64,000 nucleotides of DNA from Streptomyces parvus. Its GTDB lineage: Bacteria > Actinomycetota > Actinomycetes > Streptomycetales > Streptomycetaceae. This document shows, piece after piece, positions 18,770 through 28,514 of this stretch (its first letter is position 1; each line of letters opens with the position of its first letter). The notes under the pieces are model-generated. The model was not told the origin of the DNA, did no database searches, and was given only the letters and a program-made list of their open reading frames with translations. A program made the position numbers and the translations under genes. The stretch lies in NCBI RefSeq assembly GCF_032121415.1, contig NZ_CP135079.1, forward strand, positions 2,418,001-2,482,000, written 5' to 3'.

Positions 18770-20137
18770 TCAGAAGAGCTTGCCGGGGTTGAGGAGGCCG
18801 AGCGGGTCGAAGGCCGCCTTGACGGAGCGCTGCAGTTCGACGCCGGTCTCCCCCAGTTCGCGGGCGAGCCACTCCTTCTTGAGGACACCGACGCCGTGTT
18901 CGCCGGTGATGGTTCCGCCGAGTTCGAGACCGAGCGCCATGATCGCGTCGAAGGACTCGCGGGCCCGCCGGGACTCGTCGGGGTCGTGGGGGTCGAAGCA
19001 GACGACGGGGTGGGTGTTGCCGTCGCCCGCGTGGGCGCAGACGCCGATGGTGAGGTCGTACTCCTCGGCGATGGCCGCCGTGCCCGCGAGCATCGCGCCG
19101 AGCCGGGAGCGCGGTACGCAGACGTCGTCGATCATCGTGGCGGGCCTGACGGTCTCCAGCGCGGTGAGGGACATGCGGCGGGCCTGGAGGAGGAGTTCGG
19201 ACTCGGCGGGGTTATCCGCGGGGACCACCTCGGTGGCCCCGGCGGCGGTGCACAGCTCGCCGACGGCGGCGAGGTCGGCCAGCGGGTCCGGGGTGTCGAA
19301 GGCGCAGAGGAGGAGCGCCTCGGTGGTCTCGGGCAGGCCCATGGAGGCCATCGCGTTGACGGCACGCACGGTCGTACGGTCCATCAGTTCGAGGAGTGAC
19401 GGGGTGTGACCGCGCTCCATGATCCGGCACACAGCGTCACAGGCGGTGGCCGCGGAGGGGAACTCGGCGGCGAGGACGAGCTGCTGGGGCGGCTGCGGTT
19501 TGAGCGCGAGGACGGCTTTGACGACGATCCCGAGGCTGCCCTCGGAGCCGACGAAGAGCCGGGTCAGGTCGTATCCGGCGACGCCCTTGGCGGTGCGGCG
19601 GCCGGTGGTCAGGAGCCGCCCGTCGGCGAGGACGACCTCCAGGCCCAGCACGTATTCGGCGGTGACCCCGTACTTCACGCAGCACAGGCCGCCGGACGCG
19701 GTGCCGATGTTGCCGCCGATGGTGCACGTCTCCCAGCTGGAGGGGTCCGGGGGGTAGTACAGACCGTGTGCGTTGACCGCGCGTGAGAGCACCGCGTTGA
19801 CGACGCCCGGTTCGACGACGGCGATCCGGTCGACCGGGCTGATCTCCAGGATCCGGTCCATCTTCACCAGGGAGAGCACGATGCAGCCGTCCGAGGCGTT
19901 GGCCGCGCCGGAAAGGCCGGTACGGGCGCCCTGCGGGACGACGGGGACGCGGAGCGCGGTGGCGGTGCGCATGACGTGCTGGACCTGTTCGACCGTGCGC
20001 GGGAGCACGACGACGGCCGGGGTGCCGGCCTCGCAGAAGCTCGCCATGTCGTGGGCGTAGGACGCGGTGACGTCCGGATCGGTGATCAGCGCCTCGGGAG
20101 GCAGTCCCGCGCGCAGCCGTTCGAGGAGATCGCTCAT
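18770..20137 (-). CDS. FAD-linked oxidase (GlcD/D-lactate dehydrogenase type)
   Basis: 455 residues. The N-terminal FAD-binding type 4 domain carries VVPQGARTGLSGAAN (pyrophosphate loop) and TIGGNIGTASGG; the C-terminal domain has the family motifs CAHAGDGNTHP and TGEHGVGVLKKEWL. It would oxidise a 2-hydroxyacid such as glycolate or D-lactate, passing electrons to an acceptor not encoded nearby. There is no separate GlcE/GlcF gene. It is convergent with ssgG (22 bases apart) and divergent from the TPR gene. Confidence 0.92.
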   Translation of the reverse strand: MSDLLERLRAGLPPEALITDPDVTASYAHDMASFCEAGTPAVVVLPRTVEQVQHVMRTATALRVPVVPQGARTGLSGAANASDGCIVLSLVKMDRILEISPVDRIAVVEPGVVNAVLSRAVNAHGLYYPPDPSSWETCTIGGNIGTASGGLCCVKYGVTAEYVLGLEVVLADGRLLTTGRRTAKGVAGYDLTRLFVGSEGSLGIVVKAVLALKPQPPQQLVLAAEFPSAATACDAVCRIMERGHTPSLLELMDRTTVRAVNAMASMGLPETTEALLLCAFDTPDPLADLAAVGELCTAAGATEVVPADNPAESELLLQARRMSLTALETVRPATMIDDVCVPRSRLGAMLAGTAAIAEEYDLTIGVCAHAGDGNTHPVVCFDPHDPDESRRARESFDAIMALGLELGGTITGEHGVGVLKKEWLARELGETGVELQRSVKAAFDPLGLLNPGKLF

Positions 20138-20226
20138 GATCCAAGCGTGTCACCCGGGGCCAATGGTGTGAACCCGTGGGCGGGGGGCGATCCCAAGACG
20201 CGGTGTGCTCGTATGACTGACGCAGA

Positions 20227-21930
20227 GTGATGGCCATGGATGTCATGCCGCAGCAGGACCCGGAGTCCCGCCAGCCGCCCGAGCCGTCCCCACCGGACCC
20301 TTGCGGGCTGCCCGCCGAAGGCGCCACCGCCGTACCCCCGCCGCCGCCCACCTTGCGGACGACGCTGCGCCGGGCCGCGTTCGGCGCGGTGGCCGCCGGG
20401 GTGCTGCTGGCCGGGGCGCTGGTGGCGGTGGACGACGGGGACGGGCGGCCGAAGGAGCCGGGGCCGGTCGAACGGGCCGAGGCGGCGGCGACCGCGGGGT
20501 CCTTGGCCTCGCTCTCGGACCTCACCGCGCTGATCGGGGACCGGCAGAAGTGGGTGGAGTCCCACCCGAAGGACGCCCCGTCCCTGGCGACGCTCGGTAC
20601 GGCGTACGTGGAGTGGGCGCGGCGCTCGGCGGACACGGCGTACTACGCCCGCGCCGAGCAGGCCCTGAAGCGTTCGCTGGAGGTTCAGCCGGGCGAGCGC
20701 GGCAACGGGGAGGCGTGGCTGGGTCTGGCGGCCCTGGCCAACGCCCGGCACGACTTCCTCGCGGCGAAGCGGTGGGGCGAGACGGTGAAGAAGCAGCAGC
20801 CGAAGGCCTGGAGCGTGTATCCGGTCCTCATCGACGCCTACACCGGGCTCGGCGACCAGAAGGCGGCGACCGCGGCGACGGAGAAGTTCGGCGAGCTGCG
20901 CAAGGGCGTTCCCGCGCTGGCCCGTACCGCCGACCTCTACCGGGGCAACGGCTGGCGCGAGGACGCGCTGGCCACCGCCCGGGAGGCGGCGGACCGGGCG
21001 ACGCAGCCCGCCGAGAAGGCCGAGGCGCTGCACCGGCTCGGCGAGCTGGCCTGGGAGCGGGGCGAACCGGAGGAGGCGGTGGCGCAGTTCGACGCGGCGC
21101 TGCGCACGGACGCCGCCCAGTACGCCTCGCTGGCGGGCCGGGCCCGGGCCCTGGTGGCGCTGGACCGCACCGACGAGGCGCTGGCCGCCTACCAGAGCGC
21201 GCTGGAGAAGCTGCCGCGCCCGCAGTACGCGCTGGAGCTGGGCGAACTGTACGAGTCGCTGGGACTGGACGGGGACGCGCGCACCCAGTACGCGAAGCTG
21301 CGGGAGATGGTGGCCGCGGCGAAGAAGGACGGCGTCGACGAGTCCCTGGTGCTGGCCCGGTTCGAGGCCGACCACGGGGACCCGGAGGCGGCGGTGGAGC
21401 TGCTGCGGGTCCAGTGGCGGGGGCAGCACCGCAGCGCGGCGGTGGCGGACGCGCTGGGCTGGGCGCTGCACCGGGCGGGGAAGTCCGAGGAGGGCCTGGA
21501 GTACGCGCAGCGGGCCGCCGACACCGGCGTGCGGAACGCCTCGTACGCGTACCACCTCGGCGTGATCCAGCGGGAGCTGGCGGACTTCGGTCCGGCGCGC
21601 CGGAATCTGGAGCAGGCCGTGCGCACCAACCCGGCCTTCTCGCCGCTCGCCGCGCCGCTGGCGCGGGAGGCGCTGGACGCGCTGGGTGAGCCGCCGCCGG
21701 GCGGGCCGGGCGAGATGCAGCCGTCTTCTCCGCCGCCGGCCCCCGAACCGAAGCCCGAGTCGCAGCCGGAGCAGGAGAAGAAGCCGAAGGCCCCGGCCCC
21801 GGCTCCGTCCCGTACGGCCCCCGCGAGGTCCCCGTCGCCCTCCGCGCCGGAGGAGTCGAAGCAGCCGAAGGAGACGCAGCAGGCGGAGGCCGGGTCGGGC
21901 AGCGCGGCACCGGCGGCGACGGGCACGTAG
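20227..21930 (+). CDS. Membrane-anchored tetratricopeptide-repeat protein
   Basis: 567 residues. The frame opens GTG-ATG at 20227/20230 with another ATG at 20236. A Pro-rich N-terminus precedes one hydrophobic helix (about residues 48-68), so the rest is probably outside the membrane. TPR-like helical pairs cover about residues 95-500 (for example GNGEAWLGLAALANARHDFLAAKRW). The last 75 residues are a Pro/Glu/Lys/Ala tail. Likely a protein-interaction scaffold; no enzymatic motif. It is monocistronic, ended by the hairpin at 21959. Confidence 0.85.
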   Translation: MMAMDVMPQQDPESRQPPEPSPPDPCGLPAEGATAVPPPPPTLRTTLRRAAFGAVAAGVLLAGALVAVDDGDGRPKEPGPVERAEAAATAGSLASLSDLTALIGDRQKWVESHPKDAPSLATLGTAYVEWARRSADTAYYARAEQALKRSLEVQPGERGNGEAWLGLAALANARHDFLAAKRWGETVKKQQPKAWSVYPVLIDAYTGLGDQKAATAATEKFGELRKGVPALARTADLYRGNGWREDALATAREAADRATQPAEKAEALHRLGELAWERGEPEEAVAQFDAALRTDAAQYASLAGRARALVALDRTDEALAAYQSALEKLPRPQYALELGELYESLGLDGDARTQYAKLREMVAAAKKDGVDESLVLARFEADHGDPEAAVELLRVQWRGQHRSAAVADALGWALHRAGKSEEGLEYAQRAADTGVRNASYAYHLGVIQRELADFGPARRNLEQAVRTNPAFSPLAAPLAREALDALGEPPPGGPGEMQPSSPPPAPEPKPESQPEQEKKPKAPAPAPSRTAPARSPSPSAPEESKQPKETQQAEAGSGSAAPAATGT

Positions 21931-21958
21931 CGCGTCCGTACCGCGGGGCGGGACGACG

Positions 21959-22004
21959 AACGCCGCCGTGGTCCGGGGTACTGCCTCGGACCACGGCGGC
22001 GTTT
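21959..22004. terminator. Bidirectional hairpin terminator
   Basis: Arms AACGCCGCCGTGGTCCG and CGGACCACGGCGGCGTT pair perfectly, with TTTT on the plus side and AAAA symmetry giving a U-run on the minus side as well. It separates the convergent TPR gene (stop 21930) and hpd (stop 22024). Confidence 0.9.
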
Positions 22005-22023
22005 TCGCACCCGAAGGCGCGGG

Positions 22024-23227
<1,204 letters not shown>

Positions 23228-23291
23228 CATGTTCAGCGAATCGCCATGATGGCTGGACTATCTGTACAGGCTGACCATCGGAGGCAGGCCC

Positions 23292-23765
23292 ATGGCGATC
23301 GATCACCTGGACGGCCGGCTCATCGTGCTGCTCGCACGTGAGCCGCGTATAGGCGTCCTCGAAGCGTCCCGGCGGCTCGGAGTGGCACGCGGGACCGTGC
23401 AGGCGCGCCTGGACCGCCTTCAGTCGAATGGCGTCATCCGGGGGTTCGGCCCCGACGTGGATCCGGCGGCGCTCGGCTATCCGGTCACCGCGTTCGCCAC
23501 GCTGGAGATCAAACAGGGCCAAGGGGCAGACGTACGAGCGCACTTGGGCGGCGTACCGGAGGTGCTGGAGCTGCACACCACGACGGGCCACGGCGACATG
23601 CTGTGCCGGCTCGTCGCCCGCTCCAACGCCGATCTCCAGCGGGTGATCGACCGGGTTGTCGGCTTTGATGGCATTGTCCGGGCCTCCACGACCATCGTCA
23701 TGGAGAACCCGGTTCCGCTGCGCATCATCCCGCTGGTGGAGCAGGCGGCCGAGGACACCGGCTGA
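23292..23765 (+). CDS. AsnC/Lrp-family transcriptional regulator
   Basis: 157 residues. An N-terminal helix-turn-helix (LIVLLAREPRIGVLEASRRLGVARGTVQARLDRL-type, about residues 8-42) is followed by a RAM domain with the effector-binding glycine region (TTTGHGDMLCRLVARSNADLQ). The divergent arrangement with hpd, 122 bases apart, suggests control by an aromatic amino acid or its keto acid. The S. coelicolor hpd neighbourhood has the same pairing as I recall. Confidence 0.93.
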   Translation: MAIDHLDGRLIVLLAREPRIGVLEASRRLGVARGTVQARLDRLQSNGVIRGFGPDVDPAALGYPVTAFATLEIKQGQGADVRAHLGGVPEVLELHTTTGHGDMLCRLVARSNADLQRVIDRVVGFDGIVRASTTIVMENPVPLRIIPLVEQAAEDTG

Positions 23766-23808
23766 GCCGGAGGGCTCAGCGACACCGACGGAGCCGAGGG
23801 AGTGCCGT

Positions 23809-24456
23809 GTGAGCTTCTGGGAGTATCTGAGCACCCGCCACCAGCAGCTCCTCACGGACGCGTTCCAGCACGTCAGCGCGGTCTTCCAGTGCATGGTCAT
23901 CGCCACCCTGCTGGGTGTGGTGATCGGGGTGGTGAGCTATCGCAGCGGCTGGGGCGGCTCGCTGGCGATCACCTCCACGGCGACGGTCCTGACCATTCCG
24001 TCCCTCGCCGCGATCGGTCTGCTGATCCCGCTGGTCGGCCTCGGTGTCGCCCCGACCGTGATCACCCTGACGCTGTACGGGCTGCTGCCGATCGTCCGCA
24101 ACTCCATCGTCGGGCTGCGGGGCGTCGATCCCTCGCTGGTCGACGCGGCGACGGGCATCGGGATGTCGCGCACGGCGCGGCTGCTCCGGGTGGAGCTGCC
24201 GCTCGCCTGGCCGCCGATCCTGACCGGGATCCGGGTCTCCACGCAGATGCTGATGGGCATCGCCGCCATCGCCGCGTACGCCTCCGGGCCCGGTCTCGGC
24301 AACGAGATCTTCCGGGGCATCGCCTCGCTGGGCAGCGCCAACGCGATCAACCAGGTCCTCGCGGGCACGCTCGGCATCGTCATCCTCGCTCTGCTCTTCG
24401 ACGCCGCGTACGTCCTGCTGGGACGGCTGACCATCCCGAGGGGGATCCGTGCCTGA
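23809..24456 (+). CDS. Osmoprotectant ABC transporter permease (OpuCB-like)
   Basis: 215 residues from GTG 23809 (GAGGGAG lies 6 bases upstream). Five to six membrane helices; the binding-protein-dependent transport motif is in VDAATGIGMSRTARLLRVELPLAWP. First of four overlapping genes encoding a glycine betaine/carnitine/choline-type importer. The frame extends upstream of 23809 but overlaps the regulator gene. Confidence 0.9.
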   Translation: MSFWEYLSTRHQQLLTDAFQHVSAVFQCMVIATLLGVVIGVVSYRSGWGGSLAITSTATVLTIPSLAAIGLLIPLVGLGVAPTVITLTLYGLLPIVRNSIVGLRGVDPSLVDAATGIGMSRTARLLRVELPLAWPPILTGIRVSTQMLMGIAAIAAYASGPGLGNEIFRGIASLGSANAINQVLAGTLGIVILALLFDAAYVLLGRLTIPRGIRA

Positions 24457-25708
24457 GACCGAGACCGTAGCCCGGGAGGGGGCCGCGGCCACTTCCGGGG
24501 CCACCATCCAGCTGGAGAACCTCACCAAGAGCTATCCGGGGAACCCGAACCCGGCCGTCGAGAACGTCTCGATGGAGATCAGGGCGGGCGAGACCGTGAT
24601 CTTCGTCGGCCCGTCCGGCTGCGGGAAGTCCACCACGCTGAAAATGATCAACCGGCTGATCGAGCCGACCTCCGGCCGGATCCGGATCGACGACGAGGAT
24701 GTCACGGACATCGACCCGGTGAAGCTGCGCCGCAAGATCGGCTACGCCATCCAGTCCTCCGGGCTCTTCCCGCACATGACGGTCGCGGACAACATCGCCC
24801 TGGTCCCGAAGATGGTCGGCTGGTCCAAGTCCCGGGTGAAGGACCGGGTGGAGGAGATGCTCGATCTGGTGGGTCTGGACCCGCGCGAGTTCCACGGCCG
24901 CTATCCGCGTCAGCTCTCCGGCGGGCAGCAGCAGCGGGTGGGCGTGGCGCGGGCGCTGGCCGCCGACCCTCCCGTCCTGCTGATGGACGAGCCGTTCGGG
25001 GCGGTCGACCCGATCACCCGCGACCACCTCCAGGACGAGCTGATCCGGCTCCAGCACGAACTGCACAAGACGATCGTGTTCGTGACCCACGACTTCGACG
25101 AGGCGATCAAGCTGGGCGACCGGATCGCGGTGCTGCGGGAGCGGTCGCACATCGCGCAGTTCGACACCCCCGAGGCGATCCTCACCAACCCGACGGACGA
25201 CTTCGTCTCCGGTTTCGTCGGAGCGGGCGCGGCGCTCAAGCGCCTCAACCTCACCCGCGTACGGGATGTGGGCATCGCTGACTTCCCGACGGTGACGGTC
25301 GAGGACCCGCTCCAGACGATCTTCAACAAGCTCCGCAACGGCCCGCACAACGAGCTGCTGATGCTGGACCGGAGGAACCGCCCGTACAAGTGGCTGCGGC
25401 GCGGCGATCTGATGCGGGCGCGCGGTTCGCTGGCGCGGGCCGGGCAGCTGGTGCACGACACGGTGACCCGGGACGCCACCCTGCACGACGCGCTGGAGGC
25501 GGTGCTCACCGACAGCGGGGGCCGGGTCGCGGTGACCGGGCGGCGCGGCGAGTTCATCGGGGTCGTCGACATGAAGACGCTGATGGACAACGTGCAGGAG
25601 CTGCTGGAGGCGGACCGGCTGACCGCGATGGAGCACCAGCACGAGCTGGAGGAGCAGCGTGTCCACCAGACGGAGCAGGAGCTGGAGGGGGGTGGCGGCG
25701 GAGTATGA
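24449..25708 (+). CDS. Osmoprotectant ABC transporter ATPase with CBS domains (OpuCA-like)
   Basis: 419 residues from GTG 24449, overlapping the permease by 8 bases. Walker A GPSGCGKST spans residues 54-62; signature LSGGQQQR; Walker B LLMDEPFGAVDP; switch VTHDFDEA. A C-terminal tandem CBS region begins near residue 275 (FPTVTVEDPLQTIF, VAVTGRRGEFIGVVD), the ionic-strength/nucleotide sensor typical of OpuA/OpuC ATPases. Regulated uptake of compatible solutes under osmotic stress is the expected role. Confidence 0.93.
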   Translation: MPETETVAREGAAATSGATIQLENLTKSYPGNPNPAVENVSMEIRAGETVIFVGPSGCGKSTTLKMINRLIEPTSGRIRIDDEDVTDIDPVKLRRKIGYAIQSSGLFPHMTVADNIALVPKMVGWSKSRVKDRVEEMLDLVGLDPREFHGRYPRQLSGGQQQRVGVARALAADPPVLLMDEPFGAVDPITRDHLQDELIRLQHELHKTIVFVTHDFDEAIKLGDRIAVLRERSHIAQFDTPEAILTNPTDDFVSGFVGAGAALKRLNLTRVRDVGIADFPTVTVEDPLQTIFNKLRNGPHNELLMLDRRNRPYKWLRRGDLMRARGSLARAGQLVHDTVTRDATLHDALEAVLTDSGGRVAVTGRRGEFIGVVDMKTLMDNVQELLEADRLTAMEHQHELEEQRVHQTEQELEGGGGGV

Positions 25709-26574
25709 GCCCCAGCCACCGGTCCGGCTCCGGCAAGGGCCCGGCCGCCCCGACCCGCCCGCCGGGCGAACACGACGTCAAGGGCCACGCGTTCCACGAC
25801 GAGGAGAGCGACCCCTCCCCCGCCCCGGCCGCGCCGCAGCGCCGGATCACCTGGCGGAAGCTGGTGCTCCTGCCGGCGGTGCTGGTCGTCATCCTGGTCA
25901 TCACGTACGTCTGGATCACCAACATCCGTCTGGACTCGATCGCGGAGAACTCCCTCTCCGGCGGAAACGTGCAACTGCGCTGGTGGCAGCACGTACGTCT
26001 GACCGCGATCTCGACGTTCTGGGTGCTGATCATCGCGATCCCGCTCGGCATCGCGCTGACCCGGCGGCGGCTGCGGAAGGCGGCCCCGGCGTTCACGGCG
26101 CTGGCCAACATCGGCCAGGCGACCCCGGCGATCGGTCTGCTGGCGCTGCTGGTGATCTGGCTGGGCATCGGGCCGCGCACCGCGATCATCGGCATCGTGA
26201 TCTACGCGGTGCTGCCGGTGCTCTCCAACACGGTGGCAGGGCTGCGGGTGATCGAACCGAACATGATCGAGGCGGCGCGCGGCATGGGGATGTCGGGGCG
26301 CGGCGTCCTGCTGAAGGTGGAGCTGCCGCTCGCGGTCCCGCTGATCCTGGCGGGTGTCCGTACGGCCCTGGTCCTGAACGTGGGCACGGCGACGCTGGCC
26401 ACGTTCGGCGGGGGCGGCGGGCTCGGCGACCTGATCACCTCGGGGATCCAGACCCAGCGGATGCCGGTCCTGATCATCGGCTCGGTGCTGACGGTGGTGC
26501 TGGCACTGCTGGTGGACTGGCTGGCCTCGCTGGCCGAACTGGCGCTGACGCCGCGCGGGCTGGAGGAGCGGTGA
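25705..26574 (+). CDS. Osmoprotectant ABC transporter permease (OpuCD-like)
   Basis: 289 residues from ATG 25705 (ATGA overlap with the ATPase). An N-terminal hydrophilic stretch of about 50 residues, unusual for the family, precedes a lone helix and the five-helix permease core with EAARGMGMSGRGVLLKVELPLAVP. The second half of the heteromeric membrane channel. The extra N-terminus is Pro/His/Glu-rich and of unknown use. Confidence 0.92.
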   Translation: MSPSHRSGSGKGPAAPTRPPGEHDVKGHAFHDEESDPSPAPAAPQRRITWRKLVLLPAVLVVILVITYVWITNIRLDSIAENSLSGGNVQLRWWQHVRLTAISTFWVLIIAIPLGIALTRRRLRKAAPAFTALANIGQATPAIGLLALLVIWLGIGPRTAIIGIVIYAVLPVLSNTVAGLRVIEPNMIEAARGMGMSGRGVLLKVELPLAVPLILAGVRTALVLNVGTATLATFGGGGGLGDLITSGIQTQRMPVLIIGSVLTVVLALLVDWLASLAELALTPRGLEER

Positions 26575-27536
26575 GGAGGAAACTGCTGCTTGCCCTGGTG
26601 CCCGTGCTGCTGCTGGGCGGCTGCGGGCTCAAGAGCGGTTCGCCGATGGTGGACGACGTCTCGCCGGGCTCGGTCGCACAGGGCGAGCCGCTGAAGGGCG
26701 CGACGCTGACGGTGACGTCGAAGAACTTCAGCGAGAACATCATCCTGGGCCAGATGACCGGCCTGGTGTTCAAGGCGGCCGGGGCGGAGGTCCTGGACCG
26801 GACGAACCTGCCGGGCTCGATCAGCGCGCGCGAGGCCATCATCAACGGCGACGCCGACGCCCAGTGGGACTACACCGGCACGGGCTGGATCACCTTCCTG
26901 GGCCACGCGGACCCGATCGTCGACCCGAAGAAGCAGTACGAGGCGGTACGGGACGAGGACAAGGGCAACGGCGTGATCTGGCTGCCGCCGGCCCCGCTCG
27001 ACAACACGTACGCGCTGGCGATCAGCAAGAAGAACAACGCGAAGTACAGGCTCAAGACCCTCTCGGACGTGGCCGCCCTCGCCAAGAGGGACCCGGGCGC
27101 GGTGACGATCTGCGTGGAGAACGAGTTCGCCTCGCGCGACGACGGGCTGCCGGGCATGGAGAAGAAGTACGGGATGAAGATCCCTGCGGGCAACATCCAG
27201 AAGATGGACGCCGGGATCATCTACACCCAGGTGTCCGAGTCCGACTCCTGCCTGCTGGGCGAGGTGTACACCACCGACGGCCGGATCAGGGCGATGAACC
27301 TGGACCTCCTGGAGGACGACAAGCACTTCTTCCCCAACTACAACGCCTCCCCGGTCGTCCACGAGGCCACCTTCGAGAAATACCCGGTGATCGCGGAGCT
27401 GCTGGACCCGCTCGCCCGGAAGCTGACGACCGAGGTCGCGCAGACGCTGAACGCCAAGGTGGACGTGGACGGCGAGGATCCGCACGAGGTGGCGAAGGAG
27501 TGGCTGGTGGAGGAGGGGTTCATCGAGGAGGGGTGA
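26571..27536 (+). CDS. Osmoprotectant-binding lipoprotein (OpuCC-like)
   Basis: 321 residues from GTG 26571 (GTGA overlap). The lipoprotein signal KLLLALVPVLLLGGC gives acylation at about Cys18. OpuAC-family signatures follow: LTVTSKNFSENIILGQM, then INGDADAQWDYTGTGW, which contributes to the quaternary-amine pocket. It would capture glycine betaine or choline outside the cell. Last gene of the four-gene operon. Confidence 0.93.
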   Translation: MRRKLLLALVPVLLLGGCGLKSGSPMVDDVSPGSVAQGEPLKGATLTVTSKNFSENIILGQMTGLVFKAAGAEVLDRTNLPGSISAREAIINGDADAQWDYTGTGWITFLGHADPIVDPKKQYEAVRDEDKGNGVIWLPPAPLDNTYALAISKKNNAKYRLKTLSDVAALAKRDPGAVTICVENEFASRDDGLPGMEKKYGMKIPAGNIQKMDAGIIYTQVSESDSCLLGEVYTTDGRIRAMNLDLLEDDKHFFPNYNASPVVHEATFEKYPVIAELLDPLARKLTTEVAQTLNAKVDVDGEDPHEVAKEWLVEEGFIEEG

Positions 27537-27547
27537 GCGGCGGCCAA

Positions 27548-27606
27548 GAGTTGCAAAGAAAACGTTGCAAAAAAGCCTTGCAAAGTGTTCTCTGCAACTC
27601 TACGGT
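27548..27606 (+). promoter_or_regulatory. Operator-promoter with TTGCAAAG iterons
   Basis: Three direct repeats TTGCAAAR start at 27551, 27565 and 27578. An outer inverted pair GAGTTGCA (27548-27555) and TGCAACTC (27593-27600) encloses them. The third repeat gives the -35 TTGCAA (27578-27583); a 17-base spacer leads to -10 TACGGT (27601-27606), 6 bases before the ATG at 27613, so the transcript is probably leaderless. The region is unusually AT-rich. Autorepression by the downstream regulator is inferred. Confidence 0.6.
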
Positions 27607-27612
27607 CGAGGC

Positions 27613-28248
27613 ATGCCGGAGAACGAGACCGCTCCTCAGGACGAGAAGGCCCCCCTCCCCCACCACCTGGGCGGCGACGACCGGAAGCTGCACACGGTCG
27701 ACGCCCGCACCCTGCGCGCCATCGCCCACCCGCTGCGGATCCGCCTGCTGAACGCGCTGCGCGAGTTCGGCCCGGCGACCGCCTCGAAGCTGGGTGAGCG
27801 GCTGGGCGAGTCGAGCGGCGCGACCAGCTACCACCTGCGCCGGCTGGCGGAGGCCGGGCTCGTCGAGGACGCCCCGGAACTGGGCAAGGGGCGTGAGCGC
27901 TGGTGGCGGGCGGTGCACGAGGGGGCGATCTTCGAGAGCGCGGACTTCCTCGCGCACAACGATCCGGAGGTGCGCGGCGCCATCGGCGTGCTCATGCACG
28001 AGGTGGCCACCACGCACGCCCAGGAGCTGAACACCTGGCTCGGCACGATGAGCGAGTGGCCGCAGGAGTGGCGGCAGAGCTCGGACATGAGCGACTTCAA
28101 GGTGCGCCTCACCCCCGAGCTGGCGCGGGAGCTCTCGGCGAAGCTCCACGCGGTGGTGGAGAGCTACCGCGATGCCGTCCCCGAGGACACCGAGGGCTCG
28201 GCCGTCGTCCGCACCCACCTGCACACCTTCCCACGCCCCTCCGAATGA
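27613..28248 (+). CDS. ArsR-like helix-turn-helix regulator
   Basis: 211 residues from ATG 27613; upstream in-frame codons lie inside the operator. The winged helix-turn-helix covers about residues 28-90 (LRAIAHPLRIRLLNALREFGPATAS and SSGATSYHLRRLAEAGLVED), typical of ArsR-type repressors. The remaining 120 residues form a helical effector/dimerisation part with no metal-site cysteines, so it is not a classic metal sensor. It heads a unit with a small protein and an MFS exporter, consistent with control of drug or metabolite efflux. Confidence 0.88.
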   Translation: MPENETAPQDEKAPLPHHLGGDDRKLHTVDARTLRAIAHPLRIRLLNALREFGPATASKLGERLGESSGATSYHLRRLAEAGLVEDAPELGKGRERWWRAVHEGAIFESADFLAHNDPEVRGAIGVLMHEVATTHAQELNTWLGTMSEWPQEWRQSSDMSDFKVRLTPELARELSAKLHAVVESYRDAVPEDTEGSAVVRTHLHTFPRPSE

Positions 28249-28294
28249 CGGCGCCGCACACCGCCCCTCCCCACCACCCGAAGGGAAGCCCGTT

Positions 28295-28489
28295 ATGCAC
28301 GCCGACGTCCACCACCTCCTGCACACGGCCGAATCGGCCGAACTCCGTCGCAGGGCAGCTGAGTTCCGCCTCCCCCGCACCGGCCTGCGCACCCGGGTCG
28401 GCTGGGCCCTGGTCGAGGTGGGCCTGCGGCTGACGGCCCAGGGCCGCGACACGGCCGCGCCGCGCACCGCCGCTCTCCATCCGGCGTGA
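28295..28489 (+). CDS. Small protein between regulator and MFS exporter
   Basis: 64 residues from ATG 28295, with AAGGGAAG about 7 bases upstream. Basic and helical (ADVHHLLHTAESAELRRRAAEF, then RTRVGWALVEVGLRLTAQG), no membrane helix or recognised domain. It is 46 bases after the regulator stop and 25 before the MFS start, so it is very likely cotranscribed with both. Confidence 0.65.
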   Translation: MHADVHHLLHTAESAELRRRAAEFRLPRTGLRTRVGWALVEVGLRLTAQGRDTAAPRTAALHPA

Positions 28490-28514
28490 CCACCGGCTCG
28501 GGGGAGGAAGAACC

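Noticed and set aside
27565-27612. Upstream ATG for the ArsR-like gene (start at 27565)
   Set aside because: It lies inside the operator repeats and upstream of the predicted transcription start.
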